This document shows, piece after piece, positions 1 to 6,417 of a stretch of 13,610 nt of DNA (position 1 is the stretch's first letter; each line of letters begins with the position of its first letter). The notes under the pieces are model-generated. The model saw nothing but the letters and a program-made list of their open reading frames with translations, did not search any database and was not told the origin of the DNA. The translations under genes and the position numbers were made by a program. Source of the stretch: an uncultured Rhodobacter sp. GTDB lineage: Bacteria; Pseudomonadota; Alphaproteobacteria; Rhodobacterales; Rhodobacteraceae. The stretch spans positions 1 to 13,610 of the forward strand of contig CALGTJ010000516.1 in assembly GCA_937901435.1 (NCBI GenBank), read 5' to 3'.

Positions 1-2
1 CG

Positions 3-653
3 CGCGCCGCCGAAGCCGCCTTTGGCCGGGGGCTGATCGCAGAAGAGGCAATCCGCTGGGCCGATGCGTCGGGGCACTATGCAAGGTCGGCGAAACTATC
101 CGATAGTTTTGAGCGTTTCTATAAGGCGGCAAATTTTGCTTGGAAAAGTGGTGATCATAAGTCCGCTCTGCACTTCAGCACAGAAATGCTGGATGCGGCG
201 CGACGCGATGATGATCCACTTGTCTTGGCCCAAGGGTTAGATCGACAAGCAACCTACCTCCAATGGTCGGGGAATTACAAAGCGGCGGAACCGTTGTTTC
301 GAGAGGCTTTGAGTCTTCGTCGTGCTTTACTCACAGACAATGATGAAGCGGTCGCTGAAAGCCTCAACAACCTCGCGTTATTGCTGCAGGACACCGGGTG
401 CTACGGTGAGGCAGAGCCTCTCCACCGTCAGGCTCTGAAGATCCGTGAGGAGACCCTTGGCGTGGATCATCCGGATTATGCGCAAAGCCTCAACAACCTC
501 GCTTTTTTATATTCCGATTTGAAACGCTATCCAGAGGCGGTGGAGTTGATGGAGCAGGCCTTGCAGATCAGGATGAACGCTTTGGGGCCAGAGCATCCCC
601 ATACGATCAACTCTCAAAACAGTCTCGACAATATCCGAAAAGCCATGCAATGA
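3..653 (+). CDS. TPR-repeat protein, 5' end outside the window
   Basis: The frame is open from base 3 with no stop, so the first in-frame ATG at 186 is probably internal; 216 residues are visible. The sequence is helical and ends in tetratricopeptide repeats of the 42-residue kinesin-light-chain type: units starting ESLNNLALL and QSLNNLAFL are exactly 126 nt apart, with conserved A-E-P-L and A-L-x-I-R positions and the G-x-x-H-P-x linker typical of this subtype. Such repeats bind protein partners; no enzymatic domain is visible, though one could lie upstream. Its stop overlaps the next start (ATGA at 650-653), implying translational coupling. Hand counts give 31/60 and 28/60 GC in lines 241-300 and 481-540, against 42/60 in line 901-960 of the next gene, which hints at a different history. 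The TPR call is firm; the role is unknown. Confidence 0.85.
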   Translation, partial: RAAEAAFGRGLIAEEAIRWADASGHYARSAKLSDSFERFYKAANFAWKSGDHKSALHFSTEMLDAARRDDDPLVLAQGLDRQATYLQWSGNYKAAEPLFREALSLRRALLTDNDEAVAESLNNLALLLQDTGCYGEAEPLHRQALKIREETLGVDHPDYAQSLNNLAFLYSDLKRYPEAVELMEQALQIRMNALGPEHPHTINSQNSLDNIRKAMQ

Positions 654-1228
654 CACAGATGATCGGTCATAATCAGGGGCCAGAGATGGAGGGCGTGGCG
701 TGGCGGACGCGCTGTTGGTCTGTGGCGCGGCGTCAGTTGTTGCCGAGCTTGCCCATAGAGGTGCTGCGCCGTCGGGTGCGCCGCGCCAAAGAGGTGGGGC
801 TGGATTACAAGACCTACGCCACGCTGCGCGCCACCAGTGGGCGGGATATTCTGGCGATCCTGTTTTCCACCAACGCGTTGCGCCTGATCCGTGCAGAACA
901 ATCGCTGGGTCCGGAATGGGCCGCAAAGCTGGCCGCGATCAAGGACACGCAGCGGCGCGCGCTGACGATTGCGCCGCTGACGCCTGCCAGTCTGGAACGG
1001 ATCGTCGCGGCCCCGGACGCTGTGCTCGACAGTGCGGCGGCGGCGCCTTTGGTCCATGCAAGCTGGTCACAGGCGGCGCGCGACATGGACGCGGCGCGCC
1101 CGGTCGGGATGCCTGCGGACGCGCTGTTGCTGGTGGGCGATACGGCGCTGGAACGGGAGTGGTCCACGGCGGGCAGGCTTGCCGGATACGTTACCGCCGC
1201 GCGTTTCTTTACCAACGCGACCCGATGA
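650..1228 (+). CDS. Conserved hypothetical protein, about 190 aa, upstream of ribB
   Basis: I do not recognise a named family. The protein is 192 aa from ATG 650, or 189 aa from ATG 659, which gives an N-terminus M-I-G-H-N-Q-G-P; neither start has a clear Shine-Dalgarno. ATG 650 overlaps the TPR stop as ATGA, which fits coupled translation, while the MIGHNxGP start looks like a natural N-terminus, so the choice is open. The chain is rich in Arg and Ala, has no signal peptide or membrane segment, and has two helical halves: a basic one (about 25-50, with R-R-R-V-R-R-A-K) followed by G-R-D-I-L-A-I-L-F-S-T-N-A-L-R-L, and an Ala-rich C-terminal half. GC is high (42/60 in 901-960), as in the rib genes. 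A 57-bp gap to the ribB ATG suggests cotranscription. Confidence 0.75.
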   Translation: MTQMIGHNQGPEMEGVAWRTRCWSVARRQLLPSLPIEVLRRRVRRAKEVGLDYKTYATLRATSGRDILAILFSTNALRLIRAEQSLGPEWAAKLAAIKDTQRRALTIAPLTPASLERIVAAPDAVLDSAAAAPLVHASWSQAARDMDAARPVGMPADALLLVGDTALEREWSTAGRLAGYVTAARFFTNATR

Positions 1229-1285
1229 CGCTGGTGTCCGGGCCTCGCTTGCGATAGATCGCGCGGCGTGGATCAGGAGACTTCG

Positions 1286-2395
1286 ATGGCCGACGCACCC
1301 GAGACAGACTACAATGACGCGATTTCGAGCATTGACGAGATCCTTGACGATGCTCGTAATGGACGCATGTTTATTCTCGTGGACCATGAGGACCGCGAGA
1401 ACGAAGGCGATCTGGTCATTCCGGCGCAAATGGCGACGCCTGAGGCGATCAATTTTATGGCGATGCACGGTCGCGGGCTGATCTGTCTGACCCTGACCAG
1501 CGAGCGGATCGACGCGTTGGGGCTGCCCTTGATGGCGTCCTATAATTCGTCGCGCCATGAAACGGCGTTTACCATTTCCATCGAGGCGCGCGAGGGCGTG
1601 ACCACGGGGATCTCTGCGCAGGACCGCGCGCTGACCGTGGCTGTGGCCATCGATCCGACCAAAGGCTCTGCCGAGATTGCGACGCCGGGGCATGTGTTTC
1701 CGCTACGTGCGCGCGATGGTGGCGTGCTGGTGCGCGCAGGTCACACAGAGGCGGCGGTTGACATATCGCGGCTGGCTGGGTTGAACCCCTCGGGCGTGAT
1801 CTGCGAGATCATGAAGGAAGACGGCACGATGGCCCGTCTGCCCGACCTGATCGCCTTTTCGCAACGCCACGGGATCAAGATCGGCACCATCAGCGACCTG
1901 ATCGCCTATCGCCGTCGTCATGATAATCTGGTCAAGATCACCAGCGAAACCACGGTCGAATCTGAATTTGGCGGCGTTTGGCAGATGCGGATTTACACGG
2001 ACGAGACCCATGGCTCTGAACATATCGTGCTGATCAAGGGCGATTTGTCGGGTGATGATCCGGTGCTGGTGCGCATGCACACGCTGGACCCGCTGCTGGA
2101 TGTGGTCGGGCTGGGTGGCGCCGGGCGTTCGAACGAATTTGGCAATGCGATGCAGTTGATCGCAGAGGCGGGGCGCGGTGTACTGGTGCTGCTGCGCGAC
2201 ACGCAGAACAAGCTGGTAATGGAAGACGAGGCCTCGCCGCAAACCCTGCGCCAATACGGTCTGGGCGCGCAGATCCTGTCGTCGCTGGGCCTGTCACGCC
2301 TGACGCTCTTGACCAATTCGCCCACGCCCAAAGTTGTGGGTCTTGACGCCTATGGCCTGTCCATCGAGGGCACACAGACAATTCCAAAGGAATAA
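1286..2395 (+). CDS. ribB: 3,4-dihydroxy-2-butanone-4-phosphate synthase with degenerate GTP cyclohydrolase II-like domain (RibBX type)
   Basis: This enzyme turns ribulose 5-phosphate into 3,4-dihydroxy-2-butanone 4-phosphate plus formate, supplying the four-carbon substrate of lumazine synthase, encoded next. I chose ATG 1286 (369 aa) because AGGAGA at 1275-1280 is well spaced from it; a GTG at 1268 adds six residues but has no site of its own. The N-terminal two thirds of the first 220 residues carry DHBP synthase hallmarks: E-D-R-E-N-E-G-D-L, H-G-R-G-L-I-C-L, R-A-G-H-T-E-A-A-V-D. The C-terminal 150 residues look like RibA (Y-G-L-G-A-Q-I-L near the end, L-L-T-N-S-P, and a remnant G-R-G) but contain no cysteine, so the three zinc-binding cysteines of GTP cyclohydrolase II are missing. 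This matches the RibBX variant known in Proteobacteria. A separate RibA would be needed elsewhere. Confidence 0.93.
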   Translation: MADAPETDYNDAISSIDEILDDARNGRMFILVDHEDRENEGDLVIPAQMATPEAINFMAMHGRGLICLTLTSERIDALGLPLMASYNSSRHETAFTISIEAREGVTTGISAQDRALTVAVAIDPTKGSAEIATPGHVFPLRARDGGVLVRAGHTEAAVDISRLAGLNPSGVICEIMKEDGTMARLPDLIAFSQRHGIKIGTISDLIAYRRRHDNLVKITSETTVESEFGGVWQMRIYTDETHGSEHIVLIKGDLSGDDPVLVRMHTLDPLLDVVGLGGAGRSNEFGNAMQLIAEAGRGVLVLLRDTQNKLVMEDEASPQTLRQYGLGAQILSSLGLSRLTLLTNSPTPKVVGLDAYGLSIEGTQTIPKE

Positions 2396-2941
2396 ATGAT
2401 GGCTCAGTCAGAAACCCATTACACTCTGCCTCTGCCAGAGTTCGACCGCCCGGTGAAACTGCTGATCGTGGTCGCGCCCTACTATAAGGACATCGCGGAT
2501 CAACTGGTGCTGGGCGCACGGACCGCGATAGAGGCCGCAGGGGCCGTGCATGAAACGGTCGAAGTGCCCGGCGCGCTCGAGGTGCCGCAGGCAATTGCGC
2601 TGGCCCATCGCCTGAGCAATTTTGACGGCTACGTCGCGCTGGGCTGTGTGATCCGGGGCGAGACGACCCATTATGACACGGTCTGCAACGACAGTTCGCG
2701 CGCGCTGAGCCTCTTGGGCTTGCAGGGCTGCGCGATTGGCAACGGCATCCTGACGGTCGAGACCAAGGCGCAGGCCGAGGTGCGCGCCGAGGCTGTTGGG
2801 CAAAACAAGGGTGGTGGCGCGGCGGCAGCAGCGCTGCACCTGATCGCACTCGCCCGGCGCTGGGGCTCGCCCAAAGGGGGGCTGGGGTTCAAGCCCTCGT
2901 CCGAAAGTTTCCAGATCGCAGGCCGGGCCGACATCGCATGA
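2396..2941 (+). CDS. ribH: 6,7-dimethyl-8-ribityllumazine synthase
   Basis: Lumazine synthase condenses the RibB product with 5-amino-6-ribitylaminouracil, the penultimate step of riboflavin synthesis. The 181-aa product has the family motifs in order: I-V-V-A-P-Y-Y (the ring-stacking segment, Tyr where many have Phe or Trp), V-P-G-A-L-E-V-P, G-C-V-I-R-G-E-T-T-H-Y-D with the catalytic His, G-N-G-I-L-T, and a K-A-Q-A-x-x-R segment with the phosphate-binding Arg followed by N-K-G-G-G-A-A-A-A-A. Length fits a family of about 150-190 aa. Its ATG directly follows the ribB TAA. AAGGAA at 2387-2392 lies only 3 nt from ATG 2396 but 6 nt from ATG 2399, so the second Met may be the true start. Its stop overlaps nusB (ATGA). 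Confidence 0.96.
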   Translation: MMAQSETHYTLPLPEFDRPVKLLIVVAPYYKDIADQLVLGARTAIEAAGAVHETVEVPGALEVPQAIALAHRLSNFDGYVALGCVIRGETTHYDTVCNDSSRALSLLGLQGCAIGNGILTVETKAQAEVRAEAVGQNKGGGAAAAALHLIALARRWGSPKGGLGFKPSSESFQIAGRADIA

Positions 2942-3414
2942 GCCCTTCTGACATCACCCCGCCCAGCAAACGCGAAATGAAATCCGCCTCGCGCCTCTAT
3001 GCGGTGCAGGCGCTGTTTCAGATGGAATCGAGCGGGCAGACCGTCGAGACCATTCGCACAGAGTTCGAAGATCACCGGTTCGGTGCGAATTACGATGGCG
3101 ACGAATTTATCGAAGGCGACGTCAAACACTTCCGCGCCGTTCTTGAGGGGGCTGTGAACTATCAGGCCAAGATCGACCAAGCCACGGATCGCGCGCTTGT
3201 CGCCAAATGGCCCATCGCACGGATTGACCCGACATTGCGCGCGCTGTTCCGTGCCGCGGGGGCCGAATTCGTCGATAGCGCAACACCGCCCAAGGTGGTG
3301 ATCAACGAATATGTAGATGTGGCAAAGGCGTTTTTCCCCGAGGGCAAAGAGTCAAAATTCGTCAATGCCGTGCTGGACCACATGGCGCGCGAGGCCAAGC
3401 CAGAGGCGTTTTAG
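2938..3414 (+). CDS. nusB: Transcription antitermination factor NusB
   Basis: NusB binds boxA RNA together with NusE (ribosomal protein S10) and promotes antitermination of rRNA operons. The 158-aa product has the NusB pattern: S-R-L-Y-A-V-Q-A-L-F-Q-M-E near the N-terminus, then W-P-I-A-R-I-D-P-T-L-R-A-L-F-R-A, then the conserved end V-V-I-N-E-Y-V-D-V-A-K-A-F-F followed by F-V-N-A-V-L-D. An N-terminal basic stretch, S-K-R-E-M-K-S-A-S-R, matches the RNA-binding side. The start ATG at 2938 overlaps the ribH stop, so translation is coupled; ribH-nusB is a common bacterial pair. The gene ends the plus-strand run and faces the gene ending at 3473 across 58 bp. Confidence 0.95.
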   Translation: MSPSDITPPSKREMKSASRLYAVQALFQMESSGQTVETIRTEFEDHRFGANYDGDEFIEGDVKHFRAVLEGAVNYQAKIDQATDRALVAKWPIARIDPTLRALFRAAGAEFVDSATPPKVVINEYVDVAKAFFPEGKESKFVNAVLDHMAREAKPEAF

Positions 3415-3416
3415 GG

Positions 3417-3443
3417 CCGACCCGCCCAAACATCAGGGTCCGG
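3417..3443 (+). terminator. Weak inverted repeat in the nusB tail
   Basis: CCGACCC (3417-3423) can pair with GGGTCCGG (3436-3443), leaving one bulged C and a 12-nt loop, immediately after the nusB stop. No U-tract follows, so an intrinsic terminator is only possible. A second tiny palindrome, GGCC-TTT-GGCC, lies at about 3450-3460 between the convergent genes. Confidence 0.2.
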
Positions 3444-3472
3444 CAGAGGGCCTTTGGCCGATCTTTCTGGCT

Positions 3473-4231
3473 TTACTCGATAATCTCTGTCGCCAGCGCG
3501 TAGCGTTCCAACTCTTCGGGGATCAGGATGTAGATCTCTTGCGGTGGGGTCGCCAGCGCGTGCTGCATCAGGCGAAGGTCCACGCCCATGGCATCCAGAT
3601 ACTCCATCACCTCCCCCTGACCGCGCTGGATATCCTCGATGGCCAGAAACGCGGGCAGCACCGTGCTTTCGCCGTAGGAATGCTGGTGCACACCCACATA
3701 GGCGTCCTTGTGGACCTGCCGCGCGACACCAGAGGCCAGAATATAGGGGCAGGCGGACAGACAGACCAAACCCGCCGTGACCCGCGTGGTGGCCTCTGCC
3801 GCGCGCAGGCGTTTGCCGATGGCCAGCGCGTCGGTGACAGAGCCCCCTGTGCTGTGCAATTCCACAAAGGCGGGGATGTCGCGGGTCACTAGCCAGTCGT
3901 CAAACCGCGCAGCGTCGTTCTCGGCAATTGCCCCGGTCAGGCGCAGGATGTCACCGTCGATTCCGAACACCAGCCGAGACGGCATATCGCCGGTATCCGG
4001 CGCAGAGGGGCCGCTAGGGGCATGTTTGCGATCATACAGACGCCGCTGATCGCCGGGCAGCACGGGCTGCGTCAGGCGCGGTGCGTCGGGGGCCGACAGG
4101 GCCAAGCGGGGCAGGACGCGGGCGATGTCGCTGCCGAACAGGAACATGGCGATTCCCAGTTGCAGCATCAGGATCAGCTTGATCCCCCCCGCCGTGGTCA
4201 ACCCGCGCTTTTGCGCCGCAGGCTCAGTCAT
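3473..4231 (-). CDS. Membrane-anchored ClpP-fold protease-like protein (COG3904-like)
   Basis: The 252-aa product has a basic N-terminus (K8, R9, K18), one hydrophobic segment at about 17-33, a Pro-rich linker (about 47-85), and a domain from about 86 that resembles ClpP-class proteins. Three motifs line up with that fold: H-S-T-G-G-S (126-131, oxyanion region), C-L-S-A-C-P-Y with candidate nucleophile Ser159, and V-H-Q-H-S with candidate base His182. I cannot place the third catalytic residue. By the positive-inside rule the domain is probably periplasmic. Its ATG overlaps the end of the gene at 4224-5522 by 8 bp, so the two are very likely cotranscribed and cotranslated. A protease or a peptidase-derived scaffold acting with the membrane partner is inferred; proteolysis is unproven and no substrate is visible. 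Confidence 0.75.
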   Translation of the reverse strand: MTEPAAQKRGLTTAGGIKLILMLQLGIAMFLFGSDIARVLPRLALSAPDAPRLTQPVLPGDQRRLYDRKHAPSGPSAPDTGDMPSRLVFGIDGDILRLTGAIAENDAARFDDWLVTRDIPAFVELHSTGGSVTDALAIGKRLRAAEATTRVTAGLVCLSACPYILASGVARQVHKDAYVGVHQHSYGESTVLPAFLAIEDIQRGQGEVMEYLDAMGVDLRLMQHALATPPQEIYILIPEELERYALATEIIE

Positions 4232-5522
4232 CGCCCGTCGCCTTGAAGGGTTTGATATTTGACGGAGGCTCGGGTTGCGGTGGAACGGGTGCTGTGGGCG
4301 GGCGGTGCAGGGCGGCCTCGACCTCTTTCACTGTTTCCAAGGCGGCGCGGAACTCTGTCATGGTCAGCAAATCCTCGGTACCCGCGCGCCCGCGTCCCTG
4401 ACGAATAGCGGCCTGAGTGATCGCAACGATAAAGACCAGCACCATGGGCAACAGGTCGATGGCGATGGCCCCGGCCCAGCTTGGCACAAAGTTTTCCGCA
4501 TAAAGGATCACCGCATCGGCGGCGGAAATCGGCGTATAGGTGGTGTCGGTGGCGGCAGGCATGGCGATAACAGCCTCGGCAGCCATGCGCAGCGTGTCTG
4601 CCCGCTGGCCAAGCACTGTCAGTACTGCGGTGACCGTCGCCTGTTGTTCGCCGCGCAGGCTTTCCAGTTCGGGCAGAACGACAGAGGCGGACAGGTCCTG
4701 TGCGGCGCGCGCGACCAGTTGCGCCACTGACAACTGGCGCATGGTGGTGATAAGCCCGGCAAGTCGCACCGCCTCTTCGGAAAACAGGACAGAGCGCGCC
4801 TCGACCGGGCCGGGTTCAACCGTAAGCGAGCGCATCCGGCTAAGGATTTCATTGCCCTCCGCAAAGGCGCGGTCGACCAGCGGTGCCTGACTGGCGATCT
4901 GGGTTTCCAGCGCGCGCAGTTCAGATGTTTTCTGCGTCAGCACCCTAAATACCGCCCCGCGCCCGGCGAGGCCGGACAGATCGCCTGTGGCCTCTTGCTC
5001 GCTCAGATCCTCAAAGCTCTGGCGCACGCGGGCCACGTCCCGTTCCAGCCCCTGTGCGGAAATGGCGATGGTGTGCGAGCGTTCCAGCGAGGCCTGATAG
5101 CGCTGCACGGTCTCTGCGAGATGCTGCTCGACTGCTGCGGCCCCCGCCAGCGCAGCGGCGTTCAGCCAACTTGACATGGCAATGATCGCCAAGGACCCCA
5201 GCAGCATCGACAAGACCAGCCCGATGCGCGCACCAAGCGTACGCACGGCAGGCAAGAGGCGCATCAGGTAGGACCAAAAGACAAAAATCCCGACCGAGAC
5301 CGCGATGGAATAGGAAATCGCCGCAAAAAAGCTGAGCGCGCCGTTGTCATCCAGCAGCGACGAGACGCCAAGGTAGGTGTAAATGCCTGACGCAACGGCC
5401 AAAACGGCCAGCGCGGCAGAGGTGAAACTGTCGAGCCACGCCAAATGCCCCTCAAGCTCTTGTGCGTAACGCAGGCCTTGTTGCTCTGCCCGCGACAGTC
5501 GTTTCTCTGGTTCCACGGTCAT
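4224..5522 (-). CDS. Multi-pass membrane protein with large helical periplasmic domain, function unknown
   Basis: I recognise no family. The 432-aa protein has hydrophobic segments at about 33-55, 62-87, 99-118 and 350-372. Residues 120-345 between the third and fourth are hydrophilic, Ala/Glu/Gln-rich and helical, probably coiled coil (for example T-Q-K-T-S-E-L-R-A-L-E-T-Q-I). The acidic-basic N-terminus is likely cytoplasmic, so the long domain should be periplasmic and the Pro-rich tail (409-420) cytoplasmic. The start at 5522 directly follows GGATGGGGGG, a G-rich ribosome-binding stretch. The gene overlaps the downstream ClpP-fold gene by 8 bp, and both products appear to present soluble parts to the periplasm, so they may form one complex. 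A plausible promoter lies just upstream. Confidence 0.75.
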   Translation of the reverse strand: MTVEPEKRLSRAEQQGLRYAQELEGHLAWLDSFTSAALAVLAVASGIYTYLGVSSLLDDNGALSFFAAISYSIAVSVGIFVFWSYLMRLLPAVRTLGARIGLVLSMLLGSLAIIAMSSWLNAAALAGAAAVEQHLAETVQRYQASLERSHTIAISAQGLERDVARVRQSFEDLSEQEATGDLSGLAGRGAVFRVLTQKTSELRALETQIASQAPLVDRAFAEGNEILSRMRSLTVEPGPVEARSVLFSEEAVRLAGLITTMRQLSVAQLVARAAQDLSASVVLPELESLRGEQQATVTAVLTVLGQRADTLRMAAEAVIAMPAATDTTYTPISAADAVILYAENFVPSWAGAIAIDLLPMVLVFIVAITQAAIRQGRGRAGTEDLLTMTEFRAALETVKEVEAALHRPPTAPVPPQPEPPSNIKPFKATGDD

Positions 5523-5543
5523 CCCCCCATCCGCTGCTCCCTC

Positions 5544-5572
5544 AATATAGGGTCAAACGCCGCAGAGGGCAG
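5544..5572 (-). promoter_or_regulatory. Putative promoter of the 5522-3473 membrane unit
   Basis: On the minus strand CTGCCC (5572-5567) and TATATT (5549-5544) are 17 nt apart, about 21 bp before the start codon at 5522. The -10 is good, the -35 weak. Transcription would start near 5537, giving a leader of about 15 nt that just contains the G-rich ribosome-binding stretch. Confidence 0.35.
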
Positions 5573-5631
5573 AGGAAATTCGATTGTTCAGGGTGTTTAC
5601 GGCAGAGACTTGCCCGAGATGGCGTCAAGAC

Positions 5632-5654
5632 GACCGACCCCAACAGGGTCAGTC
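5632..5654 (-). terminator. Hairpin downstream of the candidate small RNA
   Basis: On the minus strand GACTGACCC and GGGTCGGTC form 9 pairs (one G-U) around a 5-nt loop. Read on the plus strand the same position is a C-A mismatch, so the hairpin favours minus-strand transcription. The downstream bases (GTCTTGACG) are not a real U-tract, so its terminator role is tentative. Confidence 0.35.
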
Positions 5655-5685
5655 GCCGATATAAGTGACGAAACCACCGACAAAC

Positions 5686-5828
5686 GTGGAGGTTGTGAAT
5701 TCCGATGAGCCTGAGTTTACAGGTGGGCGCCAGGTAAGTGGACCAGGATCCAAACAGAGCCAGCTCCCTCGGAAGTGATTAAGGCCACTGGAATATGACC
5801 TCGTAACAGGAAGGGCAGTAACGTCCAC
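5686..5828 (-). ncRNA. Candidate 6S-like structured RNA
   Basis: There is no credible gene between 5523 and 5942, but the minus strand folds into a long rod. The closing stem pairs 5828-5820 (GUGGACGUU) with 5694-5686 (AACCUCCAC), 8 of 9 pairs. The next stem pairs 5810-5798 (CCUGUUAC-G-AGGU) with 5724-5710 (ACCU-GUAA-ACU-CAGG), 12 pairs with two bulges. A central bubble follows: 8 nt (CAUAUUCC) opposite 12 nt (UACCUGGCGCCC). Beyond it 5789-5783 (AGUGGCC) pairs with 5744-5737, and the tip forms GGAGCUGGCUCU (5767-5756). The closing stem, open central bubble, terminal stem-loop and about 143-nt length match 6S RNA (ssrS), which mimics an open promoter and holds RNA polymerase. Primary-sequence identity with known 6S RNAs was not checked. 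The structured-RNA call is stronger than the 6S name. Confidence 0.5.
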
Positions 5829-5831
5829 ACA

Positions 5832-5860
5832 CACATAGGCCTCGCTTGGGGCTACGGCAA
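5832..5860 (-). promoter_or_regulatory. Putative promoter of the candidate small RNA
   Basis: On the minus strand TTGCCG (5860-5855) and TATGTG (5837-5832) are 17 nt apart. A start 6-8 nt downstream falls at about 5824-5826, close to the 5' edge of the predicted closing stem (5828). The agreement of promoter and fold is the main support; both hexamers are imperfect. Confidence 0.35.
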
Positions 5861-5915
5861 GGGGTTTGACGTCGCGTGATGACGGGATGCGTGATGATGA
5901 GAGGGCTTGATTTTT

Positions 5916-5930
5916 GTTCACGACTTGTTC
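5916..5930 (+). promoter_or_regulatory. LexA-binding SOS box of mmcB
   Basis: GTTC-ACGACTT-GTTC is a perfect match to the direct-repeat SOS box GTTC-N7-GTTC used by LexA in Rhodobacter, Caulobacter and relatives. It ends 12 bp before the favoured mmcB start (5943), and a possible promoter (TTGATT 5907-5912, 17 nt, CATGTT 5930-5935) encloses it, so bound LexA would block RNA polymerase. Confidence 0.8.
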
Positions 5931-5942
5931 ATGTTTGTCGCC

Positions 5943-6407
5943 ATGCCCGACGACGTCCAACCTCTTGCCCTGAAACCCGGCCAGCTTTTGGCCCGTGGCG
6001 TCTGTCGTCACCTGCTGGCGCATGACTTCGTCAGTGTCGAGGAACTGGTGCCAACCTCTGGCCTGCGGGTCGATGTGATGGGGCTTGGACCCAAGGGCGA
6101 AATCTGGATTATCGAATGCAAGTCCAGCCGTGTGGATTTTCAAAGCGATTCTAAATGGCAGGGCTATCTGGAATGGTGTGATCGCTATTTCTGGGCTGTG
6201 GACGCGCATTTCCCTACTGAACTCTTGCCCGACGAAACAGGCCTGATCATCGCTGACGCCTATGACGCCGAGATTATCCGCATGGGACCAGAGACCAAAC
6301 TGGCCGCAGCGCGGCGTAAGGTGATGATGGCAAAATTCGCCCGCCATGCCGCCCGGCGCTGGCACATGGTGCGCGATCCGGGGCTGGTTTTCCCGTTTCA
6401 GCCCTAG
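5943..6407 (+). CDS. mmcB: MmcB-family DNA repair protein, SOS regulated
   Basis: The 154-aa protein matches the MmcB/DUF1052 family, shown in Caulobacter to be LexA-controlled and needed for mitomycin C resistance. It looks like a small PD-(D/E)xK nuclease: Asp44 in L-R-V-D-V, then W-I-I-E-C-K-S-S with Glu58 and Lys60, followed by D-F-Q-S-D-S-K-W and C-D-R-Y-F-W-A-V. Start choice is uncertain. In-frame TTG 5907 and ATG 5931 lie in front of or against the SOS box, so ATG 5943 is preferred; it has no Shine-Dalgarno, and the inferred transcription start near 5942 would make the mRNA leaderless. The gene ends 10 bp from the convergent gene at 6418. Repair of cross-linked or damaged DNA is inferred from the family. 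Confidence 0.85.
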   Translation: MPDDVQPLALKPGQLLARGVCRHLLAHDFVSVEELVPTSGLRVDVMGLGPKGEIWIIECKSSRVDFQSDSKWQGYLEWCDRYFWAVDAHFPTELLPDETGLIIADAYDAEIIRMGPETKLAAARRKVMMAKFARHAARRWHMVRDPGLVFPFQP

Positions 6408-6417
6408 AGTTTGACCA

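Noticed and set aside
1229..1285. FMN riboswitch before ribB
   Set aside because: The gap is only 57 bp, far too short for the FMN aptamer, and no conserved RFN segments are seen.
1067..1693. 208-aa minus-strand frame antisense to the hypothetical gene and ribB
   Set aside because: Basic low-complexity sequence opposite a well-supported gene; no start signal.
2034..2849. 271-aa minus-strand frame antisense to ribB-ribH
   Set aside because: It is Arg/Pro/Ser-rich without motifs, the usual shadow in GC-rich genes; ribB and ribH are unambiguous.
5783..5815. Possible cobalamin riboswitch because of a GCCACTG string
   Set aside because: The other conserved B12 elements are missing, no relevant gene follows, and the string is one side of a stem in the rod-shaped fold.
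5600..5900. Possible permuted tmRNA or SRP RNA
   Set aside because: I found no tag-peptide frame, no tRNA-like acceptor end with CCA and no SRP tetraloop motif.
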